Of a stretch of DNA of 64,000 nt, positions 1 through 8,610 are shown piece after piece. This DNA comes from DASZKW01 sp035552775 (lineage in GTDB: Bacteria; Actinomycetota; Acidimicrobiia; Acidimicrobiales; Palsa-688). The translations under genes and the position numbers were made by a program. The stretch spans positions 1 to 64,000 of the forward strand of contig DASZKW010000068.1 in assembly GCA_035552775.1 (NCBI GenBank), written 5' to 3'. How positions within the stretch are numbered: the stretch's first letter is position 1; each line of letters opens with the position of its first letter. The notes beneath the pieces are model-generated. The model worked only from the letters and a program-made list of their open reading frames with translations. It ran no database searches and was not told where the DNA came from.

Positions 1-477
1 GGTCCACGCGTATTGCCAGCCGTAGGCGGCGATGACGGTGACGAGCCCATAGGGGATGAGGATCAGCGTCCGCACCGCGCCGCGCCCGACGAGGGTGCGG
101 TGCATGAGCAGGGCAAAGGTCATGCCGATGGCGAACTCCACCGCCACCGAGATGATCGTGATGGCGACGGTGACCGCGAAGGCGTGCCACCAGTAGCCGT
201 TCGACAGCACGGCGCCGTAGTTGGACAGGCCCACGAACTTGGCCAGGTTGGGGAACCGCAGGTCGTAGCGCTCCAGCGACAGGTAGATGGCGTAGCCCAT
301 CGGGAAGGCGGCCACCGCCACCATCACGATCACGGCGGGGGCGCAGAGGATCCAGCCGAGGTGCTGCTCCGCCCGTGCTCCCTCCGAGAGGCGCCGCCGT
401 TCTGCCTTGCTCAACTGAGGGCCAGCGCCCTCCTCGGTCGCTTCGGCCGCGGGCTGTGTGGGCAGGGTGCTGGTCAT
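1..477 (-). CDS. Sugar-type ABC transporter permease, N-terminal part (runs off window)
   Basis: Inner-membrane subunit of a binding-protein-dependent ABC importer of the MalF/UgpA type. The frame leaves the left edge of the window, so only the first 159 codons are visible. A charged cytoplasmic N-terminus of about 40 residues (LSKAERRRLSEGARAEQHLG) is followed by a first membrane helix (ILCAPAVIVMVAVAAF), then a loop with YLSLERYDLRFPNLAKFVG and YWWHAFAVTVAITIISV, the usual start of the permease core. The ATG overlaps the TGA of the upstream binding-protein gene by 4 bp (ATGA), so the two are co-transcribed and translationally coupled. A second permease would be expected beyond the edge. The substrate cannot be read from the sequence; sugar is the family default. 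Confidence 0.88.
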   Translation of the reverse strand, partial: MTSTLPTQPAAEATEEGAGPQLSKAERRRLSEGARAEQHLGWILCAPAVIVMVAVAAFPMGYAIYLSLERYDLRFPNLAKFVGLSNYGAVLSNGYWWHAFAVTVAITIISVAVEFAIGMTFALLMHRTLVGRGAVRTLILIPYGLVTVIAAYGWQYAWT

Positions 478-1823
478 GGGATGAGCCCCTTTTGGTCCAG
501 AGCTTGGGAGATCTGGCTGGTCAGCGTGGCCAGGTTGGCCTTCGGGCTTATCGCCGCCGGCGGCGACAGGGTGTGGGAGATGTAGATGGACACCTCCTGG
601 TACTCGGGGGTCTTGGGGCGCACCGCTGCGGTGGTGAGCTGCTGGAGGATGAGCTTGTAGAACGGATAGGTCTGCACGAACTTGGGCGTCGGGGTGGAGT
701 AGATGGCCTTGAGGGTGGGAGGCAGCCCGCCGACGGTCGCAGCCTCGAGCTGATTGGCCTGGTCACGCAGGCACAGCACGGCCTCGAAGTCGAGTTGCTT
801 GTGCTTGGAGAAGCTGCTCACGGTCAGGTCGATGCCACCGATGGTCGAGTGGGTGGGCAGGTCGGCGCTGATCCCCGGGTACGGGGCGTACTTGAACACC
901 TTGAACAGCTGCGGTGCGTCGCTCTTCATGGAGGGATACACGAAGGGATAGTTGATCTCGAACGCGGCGGTGCCCTGCTCCATGGCCAGGCGGTTCTGGT
1001 CTTCCATCTGCACCGGCAGGGACGGGTCGGCGGCGACCGAGGTGGCCAGGTGCTTCATGACCCCGATGGCTGTCAACGCGGGCTGACCGAGCGCCGGCTT
1101 GGTCGAGGATCTGTTGAGGATGCTGCCCCCCGCGCTCGTCACCAGCGAGTTGAACCACACCGTGAGGCCCTCGTACTGGGCGCCCTGGATCTCGATGTAG
1201 TGGGGCTTGCCCGCCTTGGCCAGGGCGGTAGCGTCGGAGATCATCTGGTCCCACGTCGTCGGGGGGCTGGGGACCAGGTCGGACCGGTACCACAGCAGCT
1301 GGGTGTTGGAGTTGAGCGGGGCGGCGACGAGTTGGTTGTGCCAGGTGGCGGTTTCGAGCGGACCCGGCAGGGTGTCGGCTTCGACTTGGGCCCTGTCGGA
1401 CCCTGTCCAGGGGACTATCCATCCCGCCTCGGAGAACTCGGGTTCCCACGTGACGTCGAGGCCCATGATGTCGACGCTCGAGTCGTGGGCGGCGAGGCGG
1501 CGCACGAGCTGCTGGCGCTGCTGGTCGGCGGCACTCGGCAGCTTGATGTAGTTGATCTTGTACTTGCCGCCCGACTGCGCCGAGCACCGAGTGGCGGCAT
1601 CGCCGGTGGCCGAAGAGGAGTCCGGCTGGTTGTAGTAGCTGAGGGTCACCGGCCCCGACGCCACCTGGGTGGAACCTCCGCACGCCGGTAGGGCCACGCC
1701 GCCCAAGGCGACCATGACCACACCGAGCGCCCGGCTGCGTCGCCGGCGTGCGTGACGCCGATGGCGTCCGGACCCAGCCTCACGGCCTGCACCACCGCCG
1801 ACACCCTCACTGCCACGTCCCAC
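474..1823 (-). CDS. ABC transporter extracellular solute-binding lipoprotein (family 1, sugar type)
   Basis: Secreted, lipid-anchored substrate-binding protein feeding the permease encoded just downstream. The N-terminus has an arginine-rich stretch (HARRRRSRAL), a hydrophobic segment and a lipobox ending LPAC-GGS. The mature part shows extracellular solute-binding family 1 features: SYYNQPDSS near the start, LDVTWEPEFSEAGW, a hinge segment LLWYRSDLVPSPPTTWDQM, and AAFEINYPFVYPS. Length, about 449 residues, suits the family. I chose the GTG at 1823, preceded by a run of G; an ATG at 1904 in the same frame would add 27 residues and crowd the divergent gene starting at 1937. The ligand is not identifiable; several neighbours of this class bind trehalose or maltose, but that is only family background. 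Confidence 0.85.
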   Translation of the reverse strand: MGRGSEGVGGGAGREAGSGRHRRHARRRRSRALGVVMVALGGVALPACGGSTQVASGPVTLSYYNQPDSSSATGDAATRCSAQSGGKYKINYIKLPSAADQQRQQLVRRLAAHDSSVDIMGLDVTWEPEFSEAGWIVPWTGSDRAQVEADTLPGPLETATWHNQLVAAPLNSNTQLLWYRSDLVPSPPTTWDQMISDATALAKAGKPHYIEIQGAQYEGLTVWFNSLVTSAGGSILNRSSTKPALGQPALTAIGVMKHLATSVAADPSLPVQMEDQNRLAMEQGTAAFEINYPFVYPSMKSDAPQLFKVFKYAPYPGISADLPTHSTIGGIDLTVSSFSKHKQLDFEAVLCLRDQANQLEAATVGGLPPTLKAIYSTPTPKFVQTYPFYKLILQQLTTAAVRPKTPEYQEVSIYISHTLSPPAAISPKANLATLTSQISQALDQKGLIP

Positions 1824-1936
1824 GGCACCCCCCCGGTGTCGAACAACTTTGTCTGGATCGCGAGACTCGGTCACCACCGCTATACCCGCCCACAGCGCTC
1901 TCACACACGCCGTCGGTGTCTCCGTAGTCTTGGCAG

Positions 1937-2857
1937 GTGCCCGCCCCTCGGATCGCCATCGGACCCTCGCCGGCAGCTTTCGCGGTGCGGGCGGTGACCG
2001 ATGGAGGAGGCGAGGTGGTCGGTCCCGACGAGCCGGCAGACGCAGTGGTGTGGCTATCGGCGAGCGACGCCGGCGGGCTGGCGGCGGTGTTGTCGGCCCA
2101 ACCCGGGGTGGGATGGGTGCAGCTTCCCTTCGCCGGGGTGGAGAGCTTCGCGGCCGCCGGGCTTTTGGGGGACGGCCGGGTGTGGACGTGCGCCAAGGGT
2201 TCCTTCGCCCCCGAGGTAGCCGAGCACGCCCTCGCCCTCGCCCTGGCTGGCCTGCGCCGCCTGCCCGAACGGGCCCGGGCCCGCTCGTGGGGTCGCCCGG
2301 CGGGCACCAGCCTCATCGGGGCCAAGGTGGTCATCGTCGGGGCGGGGGGAATCGCCCAGGAGCTGCTCCGCCTGCTCACCCCCTTCGGCGTGCAGGCCAC
2401 CGTGGTGCGCCACCGCCCCGAAGCGTTGGCCGGTGCCGCGGCCACGGTGGGCACCGCCGGCCTGCGCGCCGCGCTGCCGGGGGCGACGGTGGTCTGGCTG
2501 GCGCTCGCTCTCACCCCGGCCACCGCCGGCATCATCGGCGCCCCCGAGCTTGACCGCATGGACGACCACGCGTGGCTGGTCAACGTGGCCCGCGGGCCCC
2601 ACGTGGACACCGCGGCGCTCGTGGACGCGCTCGCCGGCGGTGCCATCGGCGGGGCCGCCCTGGACGTCACCGACCCCGAGCCCCTGCCCGACGGGCACCC
2701 GCTATGGGACCTTCCCAACTGCCTCGTCACCCCTCACACCGCCGACTGGCCGGAGGTCGTCGTGCCCCCCCTCCAGGCTCGCATCGCCGCCAACGTCCGC
2801 CGCTTCGCTGACGGCGAGCCCCTCGAGGGCCTGGTGGACCCCGAGCGGGGATATTAG
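1937..2857 (+). CDS. D-isomer-specific 2-hydroxyacid dehydrogenase, NAD-binding
   Basis: Cytosolic NAD(P)-dependent dehydrogenase of the D-2-hydroxyacid family (phosphoglycerate, glyoxylate or hydroxypyruvate reductase type). The 306-residue protein has a short catalytic N-terminal part, then the Rossmann motif VVIVGAGGIAQELLR around residue 132. The catalytic trio is visible: Arg in NVARGPHVD, Glu in DVTDPEPLP, and His in VTPHTADWP, which replaces the commoner TPHxxG/A context. The start is a GTG only 113 bp from the start of the divergent binding-protein gene, so both share one promoter region. The next gene is 176 bp away and unrelated. The exact substrate cannot be assigned. Confidence 0.88.
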   Translation: MPAPRIAIGPSPAAFAVRAVTDGGGEVVGPDEPADAVVWLSASDAGGLAAVLSAQPGVGWVQLPFAGVESFAAAGLLGDGRVWTCAKGSFAPEVAEHALALALAGLRRLPERARARSWGRPAGTSLIGAKVVIVGAGGIAQELLRLLTPFGVQATVVRHRPEALAGAAATVGTAGLRAALPGATVVWLALALTPATAGIIGAPELDRMDDHAWLVNVARGPHVDTAALVDALAGGAIGGAALDVTDPEPLPDGHPLWDLPNCLVTPHTADWPEVVVPPLQARIAANVRRFADGEPLEGLVDPERGY

Positions 2858-3033
2858 GGCACCGCGCCATGCCGCCGCCGAACGGGGGGCCCTTTCCCCG
2901 CCGGCATTTTCTCCACGCCATTTTGAGCTGGCAGGGCCGGATTGGTCGGACGCTAAAGTGTTCAGCACTGGACCTTCGGGCGTAGCGCGTCCTTTCCCTC
3001 CCGGGCGGTGGAGGCGTAAAGTCGCGTCCAGAT

Positions 3034-5142
3034 ATGGCAGCGCCACTGCACAGCCCTGTGACGGAGTCCTCCCCGACCATCTTCCGGGGCCTGCCAGTCG
3101 AGGAACTGGTCGACGATTTCCGGCGTGCGTGCGTGTCGCGCCTTTTGGACGACCGCGAGATCTCCCTGCAAAAGCAGAGCCGGGTCTTCTTCCAGATCTC
3201 CGGCGCCGGCCACGAGGCGCTGCTCCTCGGGCTGGGCCGGTACCTGCGGCCCGGCTACGACTGGTTCTTCCCCTACTACAGGGACCGGGCCCTCATGCTC
3301 GCCCTCGGCGTCACGCCGACGGAGATCCTCCTCCAGGCCGTGGGCTCGTCCGACGACCCCGCCTCCGGGGGACGCCAGATGCCCTGCCACTTCGGCCACC
3401 GCGACCTGAACGTGGTCACCCAGTCCAGCCCCACCGGCAGCCAGTGCCTTCCCGCCGTGGGCTGCGCCGAGGCCTCCCGTTACATCTCCCGGCGTGACCT
3501 GCCCGGCTGCCGCGCCCACGGCGACGAGCTCACATACGTGTCGCTCGGTGACGGGGCGACATCGGAAGGCGAGTTCTGGGAGAGCCTCAACACGGCGTGC
3601 ACCCTCGCCCTGCCGGTGCTGTTCATCGTCGCCGACAACGGCTACGCCATATCAGTGCCGGTGGCCGAGCAGAGCCCGGCGTCGGTCGGCGAGCTGGTCA
3701 GGGGATTTCGGGGGCTCGCCGTCCACACCGTGGATGGCTGCGACTATTTCGCCGTCCGCGAGCAAGCTGCGGCCGTCGTCGCCGCGGTGCGAGCGGGCAC
3801 GGGGCCGGCGTTGATCCACGCCAAGGTCACCCGCCCCTACTCCCACTCCGCCGCCGACACCCAGAGCAAGTACCGCTCGGCCGACGAGCTCGCCGACGAG
3901 ATCGCCCGCGACCCGATCAGCCACATGGAGCACGCTCTCGTCACCGGTGGGGCGATCTCCGCCGAGCGGGCGTCGGACGTACGCGCCGAGGCGCGCGCCA
4001 TCGTCGCCGACGCCAGCCGCGCCGCCCTCGCCGCCGCCCGCCCCGATCCCGCGTCGATCATGCTCCACGTCACCGACCTGCCCCGGGTGCCCCCCGAGGC
4101 CGAGGACGCCGACGATGGCACCGGCGAGGTCGTCGCCCTCGGGGAGGCCATCAAGCGCACACTGCACGAGCAGATGGCCGCAGACGAGCGCATACGGGTC
4201 TTCGGCGAGGACGTGGCCGACGCCCGGGAGGCGGTGCTGGCCGACGTGGAGGGCAAGGGCGGGGTGTTCGGCACCACCTACGGCCTCCAGCGCCGCTTCG
4301 GCCTGTCCCGCTGCTACAACACCCCGCTGGCGGAGGCCAACATCGTCGGGCGGGCCATCGGCCAGGGGATCAGGGGCCTGCGGCCGGTGCCCGAGGTGCA
4401 GTTCTTCGACTACATCTGGCCCGCCATGACCCAGATCCGCAGCGAGGCGGCGACCATCCGGTGGCGGTCCAACGGTGCCTTCAGCTGCCCCATGGTCCTG
4501 CGGGTCGCCATCGGCGGCTACCTCACCGGGGGGGCCATCTGGCACTCGCAATCGGGCGAGTCGATCTTCGCCCACATACCCGGCCTCACCGTCGTCATGC
4601 CGTCCCGGGCGCGCGACGCTGTCGGCCTGCTGCGCACCGCCCTGTCCGCCGAGGACCCGGTCATGTTCCTCGAGCACAAGCACCTGCTGCGCCAGGCTTA
4701 CACCAAGGATCCTTTCCCGAGCCCCGACTTCCGGATTCCTTTCGGGCGCGGCGCGGTCGTCCAGAGGGGAAAGGACCTGACCGTGGTGACATGGGGCGCC
4801 ACGGTGGAACGCACCCGCGCCGCGGCGGCCCGCCTGGGCGCAGGCCACGACGTCGAGATCATCGACCTGCGCTCCATCGTTCCCTGGGATCACGACCTGG
4901 TGGCTTCGTCGGTCGCCAAGACCGGGCGCCTCCTCGTGGTGCACGAGGACACCATCACCGCCGGCTTCGGCGCCGAAGTGGCGGCGTGGGCGGCTGACGA
5001 GTGCTTCGCCGACCTCGATGCTCCCGTGCGGCGGGTGGGCGCACTGGACACCTGGGTGCCATACGAGCCCAGCTTGGAGCGGGCGGTGCTGCCCCAGATC
5101 GACGACATCGCCGAAGCCGTCAGCGGCCTCCTCGCGTTCTGA
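3034..5142 (+). CDS. Fused E1 alpha-beta subunits of a 2-oxoacid (branched-chain type) dehydrogenase
   Basis: Thiamine-diphosphate-dependent E1 that decarboxylates a 2-oxoacid and passes the acyl group to a lipoyl E2. Residues 1 to about 345 are the alpha subunit: SRVFFQISGAGHEA, then the ThDP/Mg motif from GDGATSEGEFWE (about residue 173) to NGYAISV. From about residue 362 (GEVVALGEAIKRTL) comes a complete beta subunit: FGEDVADAREAV, YNTPLAEANIVG, FFDYIWPAMTQ, and the transketolase C-terminal domain VTWGATVERTRAAA. At 702 residues it equals the sum of separate subunits. Branched-chain specificity is favoured by the alpha-subunit style, but pyruvate or other 2-oxoacids are possible. No E2 or E3 gene is in the window, so the partners are encoded elsewhere. 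Confidence 0.86.
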   Translation: MAAPLHSPVTESSPTIFRGLPVEELVDDFRRACVSRLLDDREISLQKQSRVFFQISGAGHEALLLGLGRYLRPGYDWFFPYYRDRALMLALGVTPTEILLQAVGSSDDPASGGRQMPCHFGHRDLNVVTQSSPTGSQCLPAVGCAEASRYISRRDLPGCRAHGDELTYVSLGDGATSEGEFWESLNTACTLALPVLFIVADNGYAISVPVAEQSPASVGELVRGFRGLAVHTVDGCDYFAVREQAAAVVAAVRAGTGPALIHAKVTRPYSHSAADTQSKYRSADELADEIARDPISHMEHALVTGGAISAERASDVRAEARAIVADASRAALAAARPDPASIMLHVTDLPRVPPEAEDADDGTGEVVALGEAIKRTLHEQMAADERIRVFGEDVADAREAVLADVEGKGGVFGTTYGLQRRFGLSRCYNTPLAEANIVGRAIGQGIRGLRPVPEVQFFDYIWPAMTQIRSEAATIRWRSNGAFSCPMVLRVAIGGYLTGGAIWHSQSGESIFAHIPGLTVVMPSRARDAVGLLRTALSAEDPVMFLEHKHLLRQAYTKDPFPSPDFRIPFGRGAVVQRGKDLTVVTWGATVERTRAAAARLGAGHDVEIIDLRSIVPWDHDLVASSVAKTGRLLVVHEDTITAGFGAEVAAWAADECFADLDAPVRRVGALDTWVPYEPSLERAVLPQIDDIAEAVSGLLAF

Positions 5143-5197
5143 GCCCCCAGCCCGACGACGGCCAGACGACCCGATAGCGCCTGGAGGAGGAAATCCG

Positions 5198-6292
5198 GTG
5201 CCCCAGACTGTGCGCGGAGTTGTTTCATTGGCCGAGGGCCGCCCGGTGGTCACCGACGATGTGGTGATACCCGACCCCGGTCCCGGTGAGGCGGTTGTCG
5301 CTGTGGCCGCGTGCGGGGTCTGCCACACCGACCTGCACTACCGGGAGGGTGCCATCAGCGACGCGTTCCCATTCCTGCTCGGCCACGAAGCGGCGGGCAC
5401 CGTCGAGGCGGTAGGCGACGGCGTGACCAACGTGGCGCCCGGGGACTACGTGGTCCTGGCGTGGCGGGCGCCGTGCGGGACGTGCCGGGCATGCCGGCGG
5501 GGACGGCCGTGGTACTGCTTCGACAGTGCCAACGCCACCCAGCCCATGACCCTCACCGACGGGACGCCCCTGTCGGCGGCCCTCGGGATCGGTGCGTTCG
5601 CGGCCAAGACCCTGGTGGCCGCAGGCCAGGCGGTGAAGGTCGACCCTCGGGCCCGCCCGGAGGCGGCGGGACTGATCGGCTGCGGCGTCATGGCCGGCTT
5701 CGGCGCCGCCGTGAACACCGGCGCGGTGACCCGGGGCGACACCGTCGCGGTGATCGGCTGTGGGGGCGTCGGCGACGCCGCCATCGCCGCCTCGGCCCTG
5801 GCGGGGGCGCGCAAGGTGATCGCCGTCGACAAGGACCCGCGCAAGCTGGAGTGGGCGAAGCGCTTCGGCGCCACCGACACAGTCGACGCCAGCGACGTGG
5901 ACCCTGTCGAGGCCATCCGGGCCTTGACCGGTGGTTTCGGTGCCGACGTCGTCATAGAGGCAGTGGGCCGGCCGGAGACCTATAAGCAGGCATTCCAGGC
6001 CCGGGACCTGGCCGGGACCCTCGTCCAGGTCGGGGTGCCCGACCCGTCGATGACAGTGGAGTTGGCGATGATCGACCTGTTCGGCCGGGGCGGCGCCCTC
6101 AAGTCGTCGTGGTACGGGGACTGCCTGCCCTCCCGGGACTTCCCGGTTCTCGTCGACCTATACCTCACGGGAAAGCTCGATCTCGACGGTTTCGTCAGCG
6201 AGACGATCCCCCTCGAGGGTGTCGAAGAGGCCTTCAAGCGCATGGAGCGCGGTGAGGTCCTGCGCTCGGTGGTCACGATCGGGGACCGGTGA
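5198..6292 (+). CDS. mscR: S-(hydroxymethyl)mycothiol dehydrogenase (zinc alcohol dehydrogenase family)
   Basis: Oxidises the formaldehyde-mycothiol adduct with NAD in the cytosol, the actinobacterial counterpart of glutathione-dependent formaldehyde dehydrogenase. The 364-residue protein starts at a GTG preceded by a strong GGAGGAGG site; the N-terminus MPQTVRGVV is close to the mycobacterial enzyme as I remember it. Catalytic zinc ligands are in ACGVCHTDLHY and LLGHEAAG; the structural zinc site is the four-Cys loop PCGTCRACRRGRPWYC. The cofactor motif is VIGCGGVGDAAIAA. A diagnostic family stretch is GGALKSSWYGDCLPSRDFP. It overlaps the next gene by 4 bp. The same pair, dehydrogenase followed by a metallo-hydrolase, is found together in mycobacteria. 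Confidence 0.93.
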   Translation: MPQTVRGVVSLAEGRPVVTDDVVIPDPGPGEAVVAVAACGVCHTDLHYREGAISDAFPFLLGHEAAGTVEAVGDGVTNVAPGDYVVLAWRAPCGTCRACRRGRPWYCFDSANATQPMTLTDGTPLSAALGIGAFAAKTLVAAGQAVKVDPRARPEAAGLIGCGVMAGFGAAVNTGAVTRGDTVAVIGCGGVGDAAIAASALAGARKVIAVDKDPRKLEWAKRFGATDTVDASDVDPVEAIRALTGGFGADVVIEAVGRPETYKQAFQARDLAGTLVQVGVPDPSMTVELAMIDLFGRGGALKSSWYGDCLPSRDFPVLVDLYLTGKLDLDGFVSETIPLEGVEEAFKRMERGEVLRSVVTIGDR

Positions 6293-6918
6293 GCATCCAC
6301 GTCGAGCGGGTGCGAACGAGCGGCGTGTTCTCCCTCGACGGCGAGGATTTCGAGGTCGAGAACAACGTCTGGATCCTCGGTGACGACAACCGGGTCATCG
6401 TGGTGGACGCCGCCCACGACGCCCAGTCCATCGTGGAGGCGGTGGACGGGCGCGACGCCATCATGATCTTCGCGACCCACGGCCACAATGACCACATCAA
6501 CGCCGCCGCCGACCTGGCCTACGTCCTCGACGCGCCGGTGGCGTTGCACCCCGCGGACCGCATGCTGTGGGATGCGGTCCACCCCGACCGTCCCCCCGAC
6601 GTCGACCTGGCCGACGGGGACCGATTCGAGCTCGGCGGCCACCGCATCGAGGTGGTGCACACACCCGGGCACAGCCCCGGCGGTGTGTGCCTGCACCTGG
6701 TCCCCGAGGGAACTGTGTTCTCGGGCGACACCCTCTTCGCCGGGGGTCCGGGAGCCACCGGCCGGTCGTGGTCGGATTTCCCGACGATCATCTCGTCGAT
6801 CCGTACCAGGCTGCTCGGTCTGCCGGCGGGCACGCTCGTGCACACCGGCCACGGCGACGACACGACCATCGGCGACGAGGGCCCCCATCTCGAGGAGTGG
6901 ATCGCCCGCGGCCATTGA
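6289..6918 (+). CDS. MBL-fold metallo-hydrolase (glyoxalase II-like), partner of mycothiol dehydrogenase
   Basis: Cytosolic beta-lactamase-fold hydrolase of 209 residues. Metal ligands are plain: THGHNDHINA around residue 64 (HxHxDH), HTPGHSPGGV, SGDTLFAGG, and the C-terminal His in VHTGHGDDTTIGDE. The GTG start overlaps the stop of the dehydrogenase (GTGA), so the two are translationally coupled. From this context it probably hydrolyses the thioester S-formylmycothiol released by the upstream enzyme, giving formate and free mycothiol; that role is inferred from gene order and fold, not from a substrate motif. Confidence 0.88.
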   Translation: MSIHVERVRTSGVFSLDGEDFEVENNVWILGDDNRVIVVDAAHDAQSIVEAVDGRDAIMIFATHGHNDHINAAADLAYVLDAPVALHPADRMLWDAVHPDRPPDVDLADGDRFELGGHRIEVVHTPGHSPGGVCLHLVPEGTVFSGDTLFAGGPGATGRSWSDFPTIISSIRTRLLGLPAGTLVHTGHGDDTTIGDEGPHLEEWIARGH

Positions 6919-6970
6919 AGCCACGACGCGCAACCCGGCCGGGGACGACGCCCTCGGCCGGGTTGCGCTT

Positions 6971-7022
6971 GCGCGGTTGGCGGGCGCCGTTGGCTGGCGC
7001 GGTTGGCGAGCGCGGTTGGCGA
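6971..7022. repeat. Intergenic tandem repeat, 4 x 13 bp
   Basis: Four 13-bp units (gcgcggttggcga and close variants) lie between the metallo-hydrolase and the MFS gene. Units 3 and 4 are identical; units 1 and 2 differ at one to three positions. No gene or hairpin explains it. It is one of several short tandem arrays in this window. Confidence 0.75.
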
Positions 7023-7107
7023 GCTCGGCGGCTCAGCAGGTCGACGTGGGCTCAGCCGCCAGGGATTGCTCGATTCGGACAGAACCGTGCAATGCCAGGA
7101 TGGGTGA

Positions 7108-8319
7108 GTGAGCGTGCGCAGGTATGCCCAGCTTTTCCGGGTGCCTGGGTTCGCCTACCTCATGGGCACGTCCGTGCTGGCCCGGTTGCCGCTCGGGATG
7201 ACAGGGCTGGCGATCGTGTTGTTGGTGAGCCGTGGGGGTTCGTATGCCCGTGCCGGTGGCGTGGTGGCCGTGTACGTGACCGGAGCCGGGATAGCCGGGC
7301 CGCTGCTGGGCCGCGGCGTGGACCGCTTCGGCCGGCGCTGGGTCCTGCGTCCCGCGGCGTTGGCCGAGGGCGCCCTGCTCACCGTGCTCGCCTTGCTGCC
7401 CGCCGGTGCGACCGGAGCGCTGTTCGCCTGTGCGCTCGCGGCCGGGCTGTGCACCCCGCCGGTGGTCAGTTCGACGCGTTCGCTGTGGCCGGTGGTGGTG
7501 CCCGCCGGTCAGTTGCAGGTGGTCTATGCCCTGGAGGCCACCCTCCAAGAACTCGCCTACATCGTCGGGCCCTCGCTGGTAGCCGTGGTGGTGACATTGG
7601 CCGACCCAGCGGTGGCGGTGATGGTCGGCGCCGGCGTGCTCGCGGTTGGCGTGTTCGCTTTCAGCCTGCACCCTCTCGCCAGCATGCCCGCCGGCCCCAC
7701 GGCGCCGGCCGAGCAGTCCGGGCGCCGGGGCCTGCCGTTGTCGCTCCCGGTGATCGCCGCCGGTCTCCTTGTCGTCGCCGCCTTCAACTACGTGGAGCTG
7801 TCGACCGTCGCCTTCACCCGCGGCCACGGGGCGGCCCGCGACGCCGGGGTCGTCCTCGCGGTGTGGTCGGCGGGTTCGCTCATCGGGGGCCTGACCTTCG
7901 GGACCCGCGCCGGGTCACAGAGCCGGCCCCGTCGCCGGCTGGCAGCGCTGATCGCCGCCCTGGCTGGGTCCACCCTGCTGCCGGTGGCCGCGTTGAACGT
8001 GTGGATGCTCAGCGTCCTGCTGTTGTTTGCCGGCGTCGCCATCGCGCCGACCTTCGCCGCCCTCTACTCGCTGGCCGCCGCCGAAGCGCCGGCCGAACGC
8101 CAGACCGAGGCGTTCGGCTGGTTGTCCACCGGTTTCCAGGTCGGCAGCGCCCTCGGGTCGCTCAGTGCCGGCGCCGTCGTGCAGGCCTCCGGTCCCCGGG
8201 TGGGCTACGCGGCCGCCGCCGGGGTGGTCGCACTCGGCTCGCCGGCGCTGGCACTGGCTTCCCGGCGGATCGCGATTGGTAGCGAACACCCGGCGCCGGC
8301 GGGGGGCGGGTCGGCATAG
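7108..8319 (+). CDS. MFS transporter, 12-helix type
   Basis: Inner-membrane secondary transporter of 403 residues, beginning at GTG (MSVRRYAQLFRVPGFAYL). The family loop between helices 2 and 3 is visible as GRGVDRFGRRWVL, and the protein is otherwise a series of hydrophobic Ala/Leu/Val helices split by a central loop (MPAGPTAPAEQSGRRGLP) into two six-helix halves. The second half contains GSLIGGLTFGTRAGSQSRPRRR, the pseudo-symmetric loop. No substrate motif is recognisable; many of these export drugs or sugars. The 3' end, including the TAG stop, lies in the first unit of a 37-bp tandem repeat. Confidence 0.85.
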   Translation: MSVRRYAQLFRVPGFAYLMGTSVLARLPLGMTGLAIVLLVSRGGSYARAGGVVAVYVTGAGIAGPLLGRGVDRFGRRWVLRPAALAEGALLTVLALLPAGATGALFACALAAGLCTPPVVSSTRSLWPVVVPAGQLQVVYALEATLQELAYIVGPSLVAVVVTLADPAVAVMVGAGVLAVGVFAFSLHPLASMPAGPTAPAEQSGRRGLPLSLPVIAAGLLVVAAFNYVELSTVAFTRGHGAARDAGVVLAVWSAGSLIGGLTFGTRAGSQSRPRRRLAALIAALAGSTLLPVAALNVWMLSVLLLFAGVAIAPTFAALYSLAAAEAPAERQTEAFGWLSTGFQVGSALGSLSAGAVVQASGPRVGYAAAAGVVALGSPALALASRRIAIGSEHPAPAGGGSA

Positions 8320-8391
8320 GCGCCGGCGGGCGCCGGCGGGCACCGGGTCGGCATAGGCGCCGGCGGGCGCCGGCGGGGGGCGGGTCGGCAT
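8308..8391. repeat. 37-bp tandem repeat spanning the MFS stop codon
   Basis: Two full 37-bp units start at 8308 and 8345 (gggtcggcataggcgccggc...) and a partial third starts at 8382. The first unit contains the TAG of the MFS gene, so its last codons are made of repeat sequence. The rest of the unit is nested gcgccggcggg duplications that could form GC hairpins. Confidence 0.8.
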
Positions 8392-8419
8392 AACTCGACA
8401 TCAAATCGGCCCGCACGCG

Positions 8420-8469
8420 ATTTGTTGCTCAGTTGTGTACGGCCGGCGGGGCCTAACTGTGCAGCAAAT
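8420..8469. repeat. Inverted repeat with 15-bp arms in an AT-richer patch
   Basis: Left arm 8420-8434 (atttgttgctcagtt) and right arm 8455-8469 (aactgtgcagcaaat) pair at 13 of 15 positions around a 20-nt GC-rich loop. It is less GC-rich than its surroundings and lies between the convergent MFS and DUF1697 genes. It could be a bidirectional terminator or a remnant of a mobile-element end. Confidence 0.5.
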
Positions 8470-8520
8470 ACCTCCGGGCAGGAAATGGTGCGGACTTAGG
8501 CCGAAAACTCGTGGCCCGGC

Positions 8521-8610
8521 GACGCCGCAATCGGGGGCGACGCCGCAATCGGGGTCGACGCCGTCATCGTGGTCGACGCCGCAATCGGGGTCGACGCCGT
8601 CATCGGGTGG
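8521..8610. repeat. 18-bp tandem array, 5 units, covering the DUF1697 stop codon
   Basis: Five consecutive 18-bp units of the form gacgccg(ca/tc)atcg(g/t)gg(g/t)c run from 8521 to 8610. Units 2 and 4 are identical. The last unit contains the TGA (minus strand, 8602-8600) of the DUF1697 gene, so the array begins exactly where that gene ends. It has the same period as the in-frame arrays in lon, cysC and the membrane-protein gene at 37591. Confidence 0.85.

Noticed and set aside
375..1691. Long plus-strand open frame opposite the ABC binding-protein gene
   Set aside because: Arginine/glycine/valine-rich product typical of an antisense shadow in GC-rich DNA; the minus-strand frame has a lipobox and family motifs.
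8521..8610. CRISPR array
   Set aside because: Units are contiguous 18-bp repeats without unique spacers; no cas genes in the window.
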